This document shows positions 27,044 through 36,451 of a stretch of DNA of 64,000 bases, in pieces. The notes beneath the pieces are model-generated. The model searched no databases, was not told where the DNA came from, and worked only from the letters and a program-made list of their open reading frames with translations. A program made the position numbers and the translations under genes. Numbering within the stretch: position 1 is the stretch's first letter; every line of letters begins with the position of its first letter. Source of the DNA: AB-137-C09 sp964645625 (lineage in GTDB: Bacteria > Pseudomonadota > Zetaproteobacteria > Mariprofundales > Mariprofundaceae); NCBI GenBank assembly GCA_964645625.1, contig CAZYAI010000006.1, positions 1-64,000 on the forward strand, written 5' to 3'.

Positions 27044-27725
27044 TATGCAAGCATTACGTCAACGTTTAGCACTTGAGTTTATTCCTGATGCATTGTTTAT
27101 ACGTGCCTTGACCCATCGTTCCTCGGGCATCGCTTTGCACATGGAACGATTAGAGTTTTTGGGCGATGCGGTGTTAGGTTTGGTCGTCGCTGAATACCTA
27201 CACCGCCGCTTCCCTGAGCGTGCAGAAGGCGAACTCACGCGTTTGCGCGCTCATTTGGTACGCCGAGCCAGTTTATTGCAAGTCGCCAATACTTGGCATT
27301 TAGCCGACTGTTTGCGCGTAGGCGAAGGCGAACGTGATGCACGCGGTCATTTAAAATCTTCATCCATCGCTGCCAATGCGGTGGAAGCCATCATCGGCGC
27401 AACGTTTGAAGCAGCGGACTTTGATGCTGCTAAACGCTTGATTTTGTCATCGTGGGCTTTTCTTTTTGAGCAAGTATCCAATCTTAATGTAACTGACGCT
27501 AAAAGCCGATTGCAAGAGTGGACGCAAGGTCATGGTCGCGGGTTGCCAGTTTATCAAGTCCACGATCAAGGTGTTGCTCGCCACCCTCGTTTCAACGCAA
27601 GCTGTCAGGTCAGTGGGGAGACACTGGGGCAGGGTAGGGGTGAGCGGAAAAAACAGGCTGAATTGATGGCGGCAGAGCAAGCGATTGAAGCCTTGGGTTT
27701 TGAACGAAAGAAAACAAAGGGGTAA
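27027..27725 (+). CDS. rnc: Ribonuclease III
   Basis: This protein of about 232 aa cleaves double-stranded RNA in rRNA and mRNA processing. The catalytic signature ERLEFLGDAVLGLVVAEYL and the second catalytic segment NAVEAIIGATFEA are present. The C-terminal double-stranded RNA-binding domain runs from about residue 153 (DAKSRLQEWTQGHGRGLPVY) to the end. The start is either 27027 (GAGG 3 nt upstream) or 27045; both lie in or just after the DUF4845 end. It belongs to the lepA-to-recO block. Confidence 0.94.
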   Translation: MQKPPDMQALRQRLALEFIPDALFIRALTHRSSGIALHMERLEFLGDAVLGLVVAEYLHRRFPERAEGELTRLRAHLVRRASLLQVANTWHLADCLRVGEGERDARGHLKSSSIAANAVEAIIGATFEAADFDAAKRLILSSWAFLFEQVSNLNVTDAKSRLQEWTQGHGRGLPVYQVHDQGVARHPRFNASCQVSGETLGQGRGERKKQAELMAAEQAIEALGFERKKTKG

Positions 27726-27755
27726 TTTGAACAGTTACCACAAAGGAATAAAACA

Positions 27756-28655
27756 ATGACATATCGCTGCGGAACCATCGCTTTATTGGGTCGTCCCAAC
27801 GTTGGGAAGTCAACCTTGATGAATCAAATTATTGGTGCGCGGGTGGCCATTGTTACGCCGAAACCGCAAACGACACGCCATCGTATCTTGGGTATTCATA
27901 CCGACGATGAAGCACAAATGATTTTTGTTGATACACCAGGCATTCATAAGGGCAAATTACAACTTAACAAAAACATGGTGCGCATTGCCTACGCTGCCGC
28001 AGAAGAAGCTGATGTGTTGGTCATCATGCAAGATGCCAGTCGCCCCTTGGATACGATCAGCAGTCGTTTGATTGCCCAGTTTGCTGAAAGTCATTTGGAT
28101 ATACCACGTATTCATATATTGAATAAGGTGGATAAGATTGATAAAGCATTGTTGTTACCTCGCTTAGAAGAAATGCAACGCTTAGATCCTGATGCCAAGG
28201 CTTATATTCCATTGTCAGCACGTAAAGGAACGCAGGTTGATGGTTTGATGCGCACCTTGCGCAACTACTTACCTGAAGCAGAAGCATGTTATGATCCTGA
28301 TTGGTTTACCGATCAAAGCCAGCGTCAATTGGCAGCGGAATATGTGCGCGAGCAGGTGTTCCTTGGTATGCATCAAGAGATTCCTTTTCAAACGGCTGTT
28401 GATATTGAGCTGTTTGAAGAAACCCCCAAGGGCTTGAATATCGAAGCGGTTATATTGGTGGGGAGTGAAAGTCATAAACCGATGCTGATTGGCAAGGGTG
28501 GCTTCCAAATGAAGCGCATGGGCATTGCAGCACGCAAAGGACTGACAGAGCTTTTGGGGCAACCCGTGGATTTGCGCCTGTGGGTGAAAGTGGATGCTAA
28601 TTGGTTTGACCAACCCGCCAAATTGCAGGATTTAGGTTTAGGTACTGATAGTTAA
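27756..28655 (+). CDS. era: GTPase Era
   Basis: This 299-aa essential GTPase aids 16S rRNA maturation and 30S assembly. GTP-binding motifs in order are GRPNVGKSTLMNQ (G1), FVDTPGIHKGK (G3) and NKVDKID (G4). The C-terminal KH domain includes IGKGGFQMKRMGIAARKGLTELLG. AAAGGA lies 9 nt before the ATG. It follows rnc by 30 nt and precedes recO by 15 nt. Confidence 0.96.
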   Translation: MTYRCGTIALLGRPNVGKSTLMNQIIGARVAIVTPKPQTTRHRILGIHTDDEAQMIFVDTPGIHKGKLQLNKNMVRIAYAAAEEADVLVIMQDASRPLDTISSRLIAQFAESHLDIPRIHILNKVDKIDKALLLPRLEEMQRLDPDAKAYIPLSARKGTQVDGLMRTLRNYLPEAEACYDPDWFTDQSQRQLAAEYVREQVFLGMHQEIPFQTAVDIELFEETPKGLNIEAVILVGSESHKPMLIGKGGFQMKRMGIAARKGLTELLGQPVDLRLWVKVDANWFDQPAKLQDLGLGTDS

Positions 28656-28670
28656 GTCGCCACCTCTTTG

Positions 28671-29330
28671 ATGATACAAGATAAAGCCTTGCTGTTGCGT
28701 ACCATCCCTTACCGTGAAACATCCTTTATTTACCACGTACTAACGGCGCATCATGGGCGTGTTTCTTTGTTAGCGCGAGGAATCCGTAATAGTAAACGTC
28801 GCCTGCAAGCAGAACTTGCACCCTTGCATGATATGCATGTGCAATGGCAGCAAGGGCGCGGTGATATGGTGTATCTACGCGAGGCAGAACGTTTGCAACC
28901 GTTGTTGCCCGAGCGTTATTTTTTGGCTGGTCAAACATTATTGGCACTGGCAGGACGGTTGTTTCAGCACAATCATGATGAACATGGTTACCATGAGTTA
29001 CGTGTAGCCTTAGAAGCATTAGCTGCGCGTACGGATGAGGCAACAGGGCTGGCTGTGGCGCAATGGATGTTATTAATGCAAGGCGGCTGGGCTGGTGATT
29101 TTTCCGCATGTTGGCAATGCCACCATAGCTTTGATGCGCAACACCAGCCGCTATGGCAACGTGGTGCTTTGCATTGCAGCCATTGCAGTCATGGTGCGCA
29201 ACTTGATCCACAAGCGTTAAAACATTGTATTGTCGCATGGCATCAAACCGATTACACCCTAGAACCGAGCCATGTCCTTTTATGGATGAATATGGCACAA
29301 TCCATGATGGTACATATTCACAATCATTAA
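28671..29330 (+). CDS. recO: DNA repair protein RecO
   Basis: This 219-aa protein helps RecR load RecA on SSB-coated DNA. The N-terminal OB-fold begins DKALLLRTIPYRETSFIYHVLTAHHGRVSLLARGIR. A zinc-type cysteine set in the C-terminal half (CWQCHHSFD ... LHCSHCSHG) is intact. ATG 28671 is used; a TTG one codon earlier is also possible. It closes the lepA-to-recO block. Confidence 0.92.
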   Translation: MIQDKALLLRTIPYRETSFIYHVLTAHHGRVSLLARGIRNSKRRLQAELAPLHDMHVQWQQGRGDMVYLREAERLQPLLPERYFLAGQTLLALAGRLFQHNHDEHGYHELRVALEALAARTDEATGLAVAQWMLLMQGGWAGDFSACWQCHHSFDAQHQPLWQRGALHCSHCSHGAQLDPQALKHCIVAWHQTDYTLEPSHVLLWMNMAQSMMVHIHNH

Positions 29331-29381
29331 GCTTTTTTGACTTCTCTTTTCTTCACCATTTCACGTGCGGAATGGAATATC

Positions 29382-29540
29382 GTAGGGTGGATAAGCGCAG
29401 CGCAGCCACCTAATGTCGAAAAACCATCCACTTTTGATTCGCGAACACCCTCAACCCTCCATATCCTAAGGTATTGAGAGAATCCAACGCCATAGCATTC
29501 GGAAAAGTTAGGTGGCTGCGCAAAGCCTTATCCACCCTAC
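29382..29540. repeat. Large palindromic intergenic element
   Basis: The left arm 29382-29413 (GTAGGGTGGATAAG then CGCAGCGCAGCCACCTAA) is an imperfect inverted copy of the right arm 29508-29540 (33 nt, ending CCTTATCCACCCTAC). About 94 nt of unrelated sequence lie between. It follows recO. The remaining bases to 29734 show no gene. Confidence 0.85.
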
Positions 29541-29734
29541 CGAAGACGGTTTTCAAGATGGCCGCTTATTTACAAAAAGTGTCAACTGGTAATGAAGGAT
29601 GCCCTGTTTTCCGTGTAATTGTTTAGCGTGTCTGCTTTTTCTGTAATCTGCATCAAAAATATTTCCCTACATTTAAGTGGTAAACAGTACCATCTTGTAA
29701 TAATGTAAGTATGCTACGCCATGACGTTATCATC

Positions 29735-32500
29735 ATGAGTACACCAAGCAACAACCCAACGAATCACCGTTCCCCTTTATTGGATAGTGGCGCAAGCCCA
29801 CTTCCTGTTGTTGTGCGTTGGTATGTAGCTGTGTTGCTGATGGTGATATTACTGGCTTTGACCACTCACTTCTTTCTTCAGCAACAAAGCACGCTACAGG
29901 TTCAAACATTGGTGCAGGACTTGGCAAAAAAACATGGCTGGAAGCTTGGCGGCGTGCGGCTTCACATGCTACGTGGGGCGTTAACCCTGCGCGACTTAGA
30001 AATTAAGCAAGACTCACTTCATATACAACTTCCTTTCCTGTTATTACGCGGGCATTTTTCTGAAGAGATTCAGGATATACGACTGACTGAAATACGTATG
30101 CAACGCGGACGTATTGATTGGCGGCTTACTGAGCAATTAAGTTTATATGATTGGGCAAGTTTGCCGCTATCCGACGTGTTGCCTGAGCAGTGGTCGGCGT
30201 TGTTGCAGCCTGCGCATCATATTTTGTTGGACGAATTAGATGTGCATATTCATCTTGCTAACGAGCATGGCGATCACATGCCCCCCCATATTCAGGGAGG
30301 TGAGTTACACCTTGAACGGGTTTATATTCAAGGTGAAGGTCAAGCTGGTAATCGCACGTGGTTTGCCTCCAGTCAAGGTCGTTTGGGACTATTGCAATGG
30401 CGTAGTGTTGCCTCAGGAAGTCGATTAGATTGGCAGGATATTAAAGCTGAACGCTTGTTACATGCTGTACGACCGCAGCAAACTTCGTTTACAAGTAAGG
30501 CGCGTATTAAAGGTCATATGTTATGGCAAGCCCAGCATCTTAGTGGTGCTATGGATTGGCAAAACATGCCACATAGCGGTCGCTTAGCGTGGCAAGGTCA
30601 ACAAACAAGCATGGATAAACCGTTTAATCTAACGCTGCATGCCGTGGACTGGCCTGCTGTGATGTTACCCTTTGCAGTTCCTGATATACGTCATTGCATG
30701 TGGCAACAAGGTAGGCTGAATGGGGTGACACAACTTCATATACAGCCAGATGATTGGCAATTCAAAAGTACCCTGTTAAGCCTTGATGATGTACGCACTG
30801 AGGATGTTCATGGCGAACGTTGTTGGCAGTTTAGCAAGGCAGAGCTAGAAGATGTAACTGTAGCTTCGCAGCAGCATACGGTGACGGTCGAACACCTTCA
30901 ATTAACGGGTGGTACTTGGATGCTTCCACATGAGCTGGATCCAGCGGTCTCAGTCAATCCGTGGCTTATTCAACAAGCAAAAGTCGACTTCCAAGACATG
31001 ACCTTACAAGATACTGAACAGGGCATAGCACTGCGTGATTTGTATGGTGAGGCAACACTTCAGGCAGGACAATGGCGATTAACAGCAGCGTCTCCAGGTT
31101 CGGAAGTTGATTCTTTGGCGCGATGGCATATACAGGCAGACAACCAAAAACAACATCAAGGGCGTGATAACACATCCACACTGTTTAGCTACAATGCTCA
31201 CGGCGAGGGACTTAGTCCTACGCTGTTTCGCCGTTTATTACCCACGCGCTTAACTGAAAATGCCACCTTGAATGCGCAAGTACAGGTGCAGATTACGGGC
31301 GGCGTTCGTGTGAATGCCGAAGACAACAGTGCAAGCACCTTGGCGTGGTATGGTAGTGCTGATGCCTTGGTGCAGCATTTCAGTTGGGAACGTGATGGGT
31401 GGCAGGCTTTAATAGATCAAATACGCATCGATCACCTGCAGTTTGATGAAGGTCATGGCAGACGCATGGATGCATTACATATTGGTGCTTGGGCGCTACA
31501 CGCCCCGTTAACGCCATTAACTGAGCCTAATAGCATGGCTGAGCCGTGGCAGCCTTTTTGGTTGGATGATTGGTCCATTAAACGTGTTACGGTGGCAGCA
31601 GGCTCATGGAGTATTGGTTGGCACGATGCGGTTTGGATGAAGCTTGATCCCTTTGTTGTTACGCCACTACAAGCACCATTACCGATCACGGTGCAATGGG
31701 CAGGCAGCCTTCTTGATGGGGAGCTACAAGCAAGCATGGTATGGTTGCCATGGCAACCACCAGGAAGTTTGAATATGCAGCTTTCGTTGCGTCATGGACT
31801 ACCGTTTGTTGCCAATCGCTGGTTGTTGGAGTCAGATATTCCCGATTTTATTCGAGGACGAATTAACCTTGATTTTCACCTTGTTTCTGTAGCGGATGAT
31901 GATTATAGCTACCATGGTCAACTTGAAGCACGCTTAGCCCATGCCAGTATGGCGCAAGGGGTGTATCAAAGTGATAGTTTCTTGCGTTTGGCTGGTATTG
32001 ATCCGCGTTCATTACTGAAGCGTCTGGCTGATGATGAACAATTGACACTGACCGTTCCGATTCAAGGGAACTGGCAAACCACACCGCTCACTTGGGGTGC
32101 TTTGGGAACAGCAAGCTTAAACGCCATGAAAATGCAGTACCAAAGGCATCCACCTATTCGTACGGTGCGTCATGACAACAAAAAACTCGCTTACATTCGT
32201 TTACACCAAGAAGATGGACTTTGGCCTAATGAGCGCGCTCGGATTAAAGAGGTGATTCGTACCCTACGAGCATCCCCATTGTTGGTGCTGGAGTTGGTGC
32301 CACAATTGGGACGGCATGATTTGGATGCATCATTTGTTGCAACAGCCCGTAGAACGCAGCAGTTGATTGAAGATTATATGCGAGAACGGCATATAAGCCC
32401 AGAACGGATTATTCCATTATGGCCGCAGAAATCACATAAAGCAGGTGGCGAAGCAGGTATACGTTTGCAAATGTATACGCCTCAAAGCATCGTGGAATAG
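29735..32500 (+). CDS. DUF748/AsmA-like envelope protein
   Basis: This protein of about 921 aa has one N-terminal transmembrane helix (residues about 27-50) followed by a very long periplasmic region rich in beta-strand segments. The pattern IQLPFLLLRGHFSEEIQDIRLTEIRMQRGRIDWRL is typical of DUF748/AsmA-like proteins. The C-terminal 100 residues change character (RTVRHDNKKLAYIRLHQEDG ... RERHISPERIIPLWP). That end resembles OmpA/DUF748 tail regions. A bridge-like lipid-transfer role is inferred from the family. ATG 29735 is chosen over 29711; neither has a clear binding site. Confidence 0.72.
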   Translation: MSTPSNNPTNHRSPLLDSGASPLPVVVRWYVAVLLMVILLALTTHFFLQQQSTLQVQTLVQDLAKKHGWKLGGVRLHMLRGALTLRDLEIKQDSLHIQLPFLLLRGHFSEEIQDIRLTEIRMQRGRIDWRLTEQLSLYDWASLPLSDVLPEQWSALLQPAHHILLDELDVHIHLANEHGDHMPPHIQGGELHLERVYIQGEGQAGNRTWFASSQGRLGLLQWRSVASGSRLDWQDIKAERLLHAVRPQQTSFTSKARIKGHMLWQAQHLSGAMDWQNMPHSGRLAWQGQQTSMDKPFNLTLHAVDWPAVMLPFAVPDIRHCMWQQGRLNGVTQLHIQPDDWQFKSTLLSLDDVRTEDVHGERCWQFSKAELEDVTVASQQHTVTVEHLQLTGGTWMLPHELDPAVSVNPWLIQQAKVDFQDMTLQDTEQGIALRDLYGEATLQAGQWRLTAASPGSEVDSLARWHIQADNQKQHQGRDNTSTLFSYNAHGEGLSPTLFRRLLPTRLTENATLNAQVQVQITGGVRVNAEDNSASTLAWYGSADALVQHFSWERDGWQALIDQIRIDHLQFDEGHGRRMDALHIGAWALHAPLTPLTEPNSMAEPWQPFWLDDWSIKRVTVAAGSWSIGWHDAVWMKLDPFVVTPLQAPLPITVQWAGSLLDGELQASMVWLPWQPPGSLNMQLSLRHGLPFVANRWLLESDIPDFIRGRINLDFHLVSVADDDYSYHGQLEARLAHASMAQGVYQSDSFLRLAGIDPRSLLKRLADDEQLTLTVPIQGNWQTTPLTWGALGTASLNAMKMQYQRHPPIRTVRHDNKKLAYIRLHQEDGLWPNERARIKEVIRTLRASPLLVLELVPQLGRHDLDASFVATARRTQQLIEDYMRERHISPERIIPLWPQKSHKAGGEAGIRLQMYTPQSIVE

Positions 32501-32620
32501 TAATCACTCACACCCTCCACTGATTTTCTTCCCCTCAGCGTTGAAAGTGCTCATTTACCAGAACGTAAACTGCGTGCTTTCGCCTTGATGGAAAAAAAAC
32601 AGAGGGGGTGTGAATGATTA
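32501..32620. repeat. Short palindromic element between convergent genes
   Basis: TAATCACTCACACCCTCCAC at 32501 is an imperfect inverted copy of the segment 32600-32620 (AGAGGGGGTGTGAATGATTA), separated by about 78 nt. It begins at the stop of the DUF748 gene and ends 14 nt before the stop of the PspA-like gene. It could act as a terminator or be a small mobile element. Confidence 0.6.
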
Positions 32621-32634
32621 CGCAGAATAAGCAG

Positions 32635-33243
32635 CTATTGAGCTTTTAATGCCGATAAACGTTCGCGAATACAATTCTCGCGCGCCAATTGCTCTAATTC
32701 GGCAAGCTTGATGGCATCGCTATGCAAACCCAACAAGGCATCATCTACTGGCGATTCATCTCCCAAAGTCTCACATGCTTTCGTTTCCACATCGGAATAC
32801 ACCGCTTGTTGTAGGTCATCGACATCACGTTGCATATCACGCTTTTTCCCTTTGAGAGCTTGAATACAACACTCCAATGCTTGAATGCGCCCCTGACTAT
32901 CAGCAATGGCACGCTCCAGCACAGGAATTTGAAGCTCAATATCCATTTGATGTGCAATGGCATCTTGTGCTACATCATCGCGCCCATCGGCAATAGCACA
33001 TTGAATATGTTTAGCTAAGGTCTTATGCCGCTTTTTCTCTTCTTCCAAACGGCGACTTGCCATAAAGCTAAAAGAAACCAGTTGGCGCATATCCGCTCGA
33101 ATTTCGAGTATGACCTTTTCCAGTTCAATCAGTGCTGCTGTCATACATTGTAACGGCGAAGCACCATCCACGGTCTTCAATAAAGCATGAACGCCACCAG
33201 TGATAATACGCGCTACACGCTGTATGGTTTCTTCACTTTTCAT
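32635..33243 (-). CDS. PspA/IM30-like coiled-coil protein
   Basis: The 202-aa product is almost entirely helical. The start VARIITGGVHALLKTVDGASPLQCMTAALIELEKVILEIRADM resembles the amphipathic and first long helices of PspA/IM30 (Vipp1) proteins. Later heptads (RDDVAQDAIAHQMDIELQIPVLERAI) follow the PspA pattern. Members bind stressed inner membranes. It is shorter than typical PspA (about 220-230 aa) and no pspBC or pspF is nearby. It starts 3 nt after the slt stop, linking it to cell-wall turnover. Confidence 0.7.
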   Translation of the reverse strand: MKSEETIQRVARIITGGVHALLKTVDGASPLQCMTAALIELEKVILEIRADMRQLVSFSFMASRRLEEEKKRHKTLAKHIQCAIADGRDDVAQDAIAHQMDIELQIPVLERAIADSQGRIQALECCIQALKGKKRDMQRDVDDLQQAVYSDVETKACETLGDESPVDDALLGLHSDAIKLAELEQLARENCIRERLSALKAQ

Positions 33244-33246
33244 CGG

Positions 33247-35184
33247 TTATACTCCTTGACCATGTAAACGTGCCAGCAAGCTTGCTGGCGGTTGCCCTAA
33301 ACGCCAATCATAAATAATGCTGAATGCCATAATGCGTTGTACGTAGTTGCGTGTCTCATTAAACGGTATCGCTTCGACCCACACATCAGCTTGTTTAAAC
33401 GGGGTTTGCTTTAGCCACTGACTGACACGATGAGGCCCTGCATTGTAAGCAGCGACCGCTAGCGGGGTGCGTCCATCAAAACGTTCCATGGCACTACCCA
33501 AATACCAGCTTCCAAGCAAAATATTGACCGCAGGATCGGTCAAATCTGGGCGTTTACCAACGCTAGGGTGATGTTTTGCCACAGCCCGTGCTGTTCGCGG
33601 CATCAGTTGCATTAAACCTTTGGCACCAACATAGGATGTTGCTGTGGGGTTAAATAAAGACTCCTGTCGCATCACGCTCCACAATAATGATTGTGATAAA
33701 TGACTACGTTTAGACGCTGCCGTTACATCATCATAAAACGGTAACGGAAAGCGAACATCCAAATGATCATGTGCGCCTGCGCGACTGGCTGCACGCAATG
33801 CTTTTTCTGACCAATTCCATTGTTCAGCCAAAAGCATCGCTGCATACCATGCATCTTTGCTCTGACCGCGCAGGCTACGCGACCATTCGCGACTGGCTTT
33901 ACCCGCTTCCCCCAGTTCATACCATGCTTGGGCACGTTGCAAGCCTGCCAAGCCTTTAACCTGCGCCATGACTTCAGGGCTAACGTTACGCGTCTTGGTT
34001 TTGATATGATAGGCTTGTTTTAATCGCTCTGCTGAAAGAAAACTATAATAACCACGCTCATCGGCTAAGCTATGATAAATAGCAATCGCTTGTTTCCGTT
34101 GCCCCAGTTCCGCTAAACAGCGCGCCCGCCAATATTGCCAGCGTGATGATTCCTTGCGTTTAATCCGTGCGGGCAAGGCATCAATTGCACCTAAAGCTTG
34201 CGACCATTTGCCTTGCACAAGCCACAGCCTAGCAGGCCAAGTTCGTGTGGTGTCGGTGCGCATCGCGGGGGCAAGTTGTTGTAACCAAGTAATCGCTTGC
34301 GGTTTATGTTGATAAGCAGCACGTAGCGCAATATGGCGCATTAAAATACCATCATGCGGTGCTTTTAAACGCGGACGTAAAGACTGGTAAACATGCCAAG
34401 ATGACAGCACATCTTTTTTAGCTAGACGGCGCAAACCATCATCGAAAACTTTTGCGAGCTGTGCCGGCGAGATATTGCGTTTGGGTGCTTGTTTGAGCCA
34501 TTTTTCAGGGTCTTTTTGCATCTTTTGCCAATAACTTAGCCATGCCCGATCACGCTTTGGTAAGGCTTTGGCGATTTTTTTCGCGGCTGACCATCGTCCT
34601 TTTTTAACCTGACGATTAACTCTAGCCCACACATCATCAGCCGTTGGATGACCTGCTTTTCTCCATTGTTTGTCAATCGCTGACAAGCTTGTGAGTGGTG
34701 TGCTAACCTTACGCCAATAGCGGCTGTATTGTGCAACAGCTTTTTTCTTGTGACCGTTCTTCCATAACGATAACAGCATAATACTTTGATCGGGGTGTTT
34801 CCCTTTCGGTAACAATGCTATTTGTTCTGCAACGAGCCTCCATTTTCCACGCTTTGCCAGCGCCCTAATCCAACGAATGCGCAGATCTGTCGCTTCAGGA
34901 ATAGCACGATATACCGCCAATATGCGTTCTACGCGACCATCGTTGCTGCTATCATCCAAATGATTCCAGTACCGCCATACATCAAGGTAAGGGCGTAAGG
35001 GGTATGATGCTAAATCAGCGTATAGGCGATTGAACGTCGTAAGATCATTATGACGTAAGGCTTCTCTTGCTTCTTTAAAGCTGGTTTGTTGCGCTGTTAA
35101 CGCCAATGCCCATTGCGGCAATAACAATAACGTAAGGAGCAGTAGCCATCGCAGTCTTGTTGCAAGTATTATGACTGACATCAT
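33247..35184 (-). CDS. slt: Soluble lytic murein transglycosylase (Slt70-like)
   Basis: This 645-aa protein has a signal peptide (about residues 10-28, WLLLLTLLLLPQWALA), a long helical superhelix domain and a C-terminal goose-lysozyme-like domain. The catalytic glutamate is Glu508 in MRQESLFNPTA, followed by GAKGLMQLMPRTA and AVAAYNAGPHRV. It cleaves peptidoglycan glycan strands to 1,6-anhydro products in the periplasm. Length fits E. coli Slt70. It is cotranscribed with the PspA-like gene downstream (3-nt gap). Confidence 0.93.
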   Translation of the reverse strand: MMSVIILATRLRWLLLLTLLLLPQWALALTAQQTSFKEAREALRHNDLTTFNRLYADLASYPLRPYLDVWRYWNHLDDSSNDGRVERILAVYRAIPEATDLRIRWIRALAKRGKWRLVAEQIALLPKGKHPDQSIMLLSLWKNGHKKKAVAQYSRYWRKVSTPLTSLSAIDKQWRKAGHPTADDVWARVNRQVKKGRWSAAKKIAKALPKRDRAWLSYWQKMQKDPEKWLKQAPKRNISPAQLAKVFDDGLRRLAKKDVLSSWHVYQSLRPRLKAPHDGILMRHIALRAAYQHKPQAITWLQQLAPAMRTDTTRTWPARLWLVQGKWSQALGAIDALPARIKRKESSRWQYWRARCLAELGQRKQAIAIYHSLADERGYYSFLSAERLKQAYHIKTKTRNVSPEVMAQVKGLAGLQRAQAWYELGEAGKASREWSRSLRGQSKDAWYAAMLLAEQWNWSEKALRAASRAGAHDHLDVRFPLPFYDDVTAASKRSHLSQSLLWSVMRQESLFNPTATSYVGAKGLMQLMPRTARAVAKHHPSVGKRPDLTDPAVNILLGSWYLGSAMERFDGRTPLAVAAYNAGPHRVSQWLKQTPFKQADVWVEAIPFNETRNYVQRIMAFSIIYDWRLGQPPASLLARLHGQGV

Positions 35185-35315
35185 CCATCCTTAGGGGCGC
35201 GTAAAAAAATATTTCCCGTGCCTTTTTTCTGCCCTTATTCACTCAAAAAGCGCGTGCTGCCGAGGCATTTTGCTGTTAAGTAGTAGGGGAGGGGGGCTAC
35301 ATAACAATATGAAGC

Positions 35316-35382
35316 GAACAAGGCTTTATGACGCGCTGTAGCAATGCTGTTCCATCGTACGGAGTGACACAAAGCCTTGTTC
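35316..35382 (-). terminator. Inverted repeat after aroC
   Basis: GAACAAGGCTTT at 35316-35327 pairs with AAAGCCTTGTTC at 35371-35382, immediately downstream of the aroC stop on the minus strand. The loop is 43 nt and there is no T run, so this is either a weak terminator or a small palindromic repeat. Confidence 0.4.
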
Positions 35383-35383
35383 A

Positions 35384-36451
35384 TTAATCAGCTATGCGAC
35401 TACTACGATGACGTAAAAGATGGTCGGCTAACACCAACAGCAACATTGCTTCAGCAATCGGCACAGCACGAATACCGACGCAAGGATCATGACGACCTTT
35501 GGTGATCACATCCACTTCATTGCCATGAATATCCATACTCTGACGTGGTAATGTGATCGATGAGGTGGGTTTTAACGCCATGCGCACATGTAGCGCATCA
35601 CCATTGCTGATACCACCAAGTACGCCACCAGCATGATTGCTCATAAAACCTTGCTGGCGAATCGCATCGCCAAACGTTGACCCCTGCGCTGTGATGCAGT
35701 CAAAGCCATCACCTATTTCCACACCTTTGACGGCTGGAATACTCATCATCGCCTTGGCAATATCAGCATCCAAACGGTCAAAAACTGGTTCACCTAAACC
35801 GACTGGCACACCACGGGCTTGCACACAAACAGCAGCACCAACCGAGTCACCTTGACGGCGAATATCATCCATCAATGTAGCCATTGCCGAGGCTGCTTGG
35901 GCATCGGGGCAAAAAAATGGATTGTTGTTAATCTGCTCACGGTCAAATAATGCAGGATCGGCGCGAACAGTGCCGATTTGATCAACCCAAGCAAACACAT
36001 CCACACCCATGGTTGCCAACATCTTGCGTGCAATCGCGCCAGCCGCTACGCGCATTGCTGTTTCTCGTGCCGAAGCGCGACCACCACCACGATAGTCACG
36101 CACACCATATTTTTTATAATAGGTGTAGTCAGCATGACCTGGGCGGAATTGCTCAGCAATCGCACCATAATCACGGCTGCGCTGATCGGTATTGCGAATC
36201 AATAAACCAATCGAGCAACCTGTGGTTACACCCTCAAACACGCCTGAAACAATCTCCACTTCATCGGCTTCACGACGTTGGGTGGTAAAACGCGATTGCC
36301 CAGGTTTGCGTCGATCCAAATCGGGCTGCAAATCAGCTTCCGATAGGGCAATTCCCGCAGGGCAGCCATCGACGATGGCCATCAAGCCTGCACCATGGGA
36401 TTCGCCTGCGGTACTGAGGCGGAAGACTACACCTATCGTTGAACCAGCCAT
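35384..36451 (-). CDS. aroC: Chorismate synthase
   Basis: This 355-aa FMN-dependent enzyme converts EPSP to chorismate, the last shikimate-pathway step. Signatures are STAGESHGAGLMAIVDGCPAGI at the N-terminus, RDYRGGGRASARETAMRVAAGAIA in the middle, and SNHAGGVLGGISNGDALHVRMALKPTSSI near the end. Its ATG shares one base with the fabI stop (TAATG), so it is translated after fabI in one transcript. Confidence 0.96.
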   Translation of the reverse strand: MAGSTIGVVFRLSTAGESHGAGLMAIVDGCPAGIALSEADLQPDLDRRKPGQSRFTTQRREADEVEIVSGVFEGVTTGCSIGLLIRNTDQRSRDYGAIAEQFRPGHADYTYYKKYGVRDYRGGGRASARETAMRVAAGAIARKMLATMGVDVFAWVDQIGTVRADPALFDREQINNNPFFCPDAQAASAMATLMDDIRRQGDSVGAAVCVQARGVPVGLGEPVFDRLDADIAKAMMSIPAVKGVEIGDGFDCITAQGSTFGDAIRQQGFMSNHAGGVLGGISNGDALHVRMALKPTSSITLPRQSMDIHGNEVDVITKGRHDPCVGIRAVPIAEAMLLLVLADHLLRHRSSRIAD

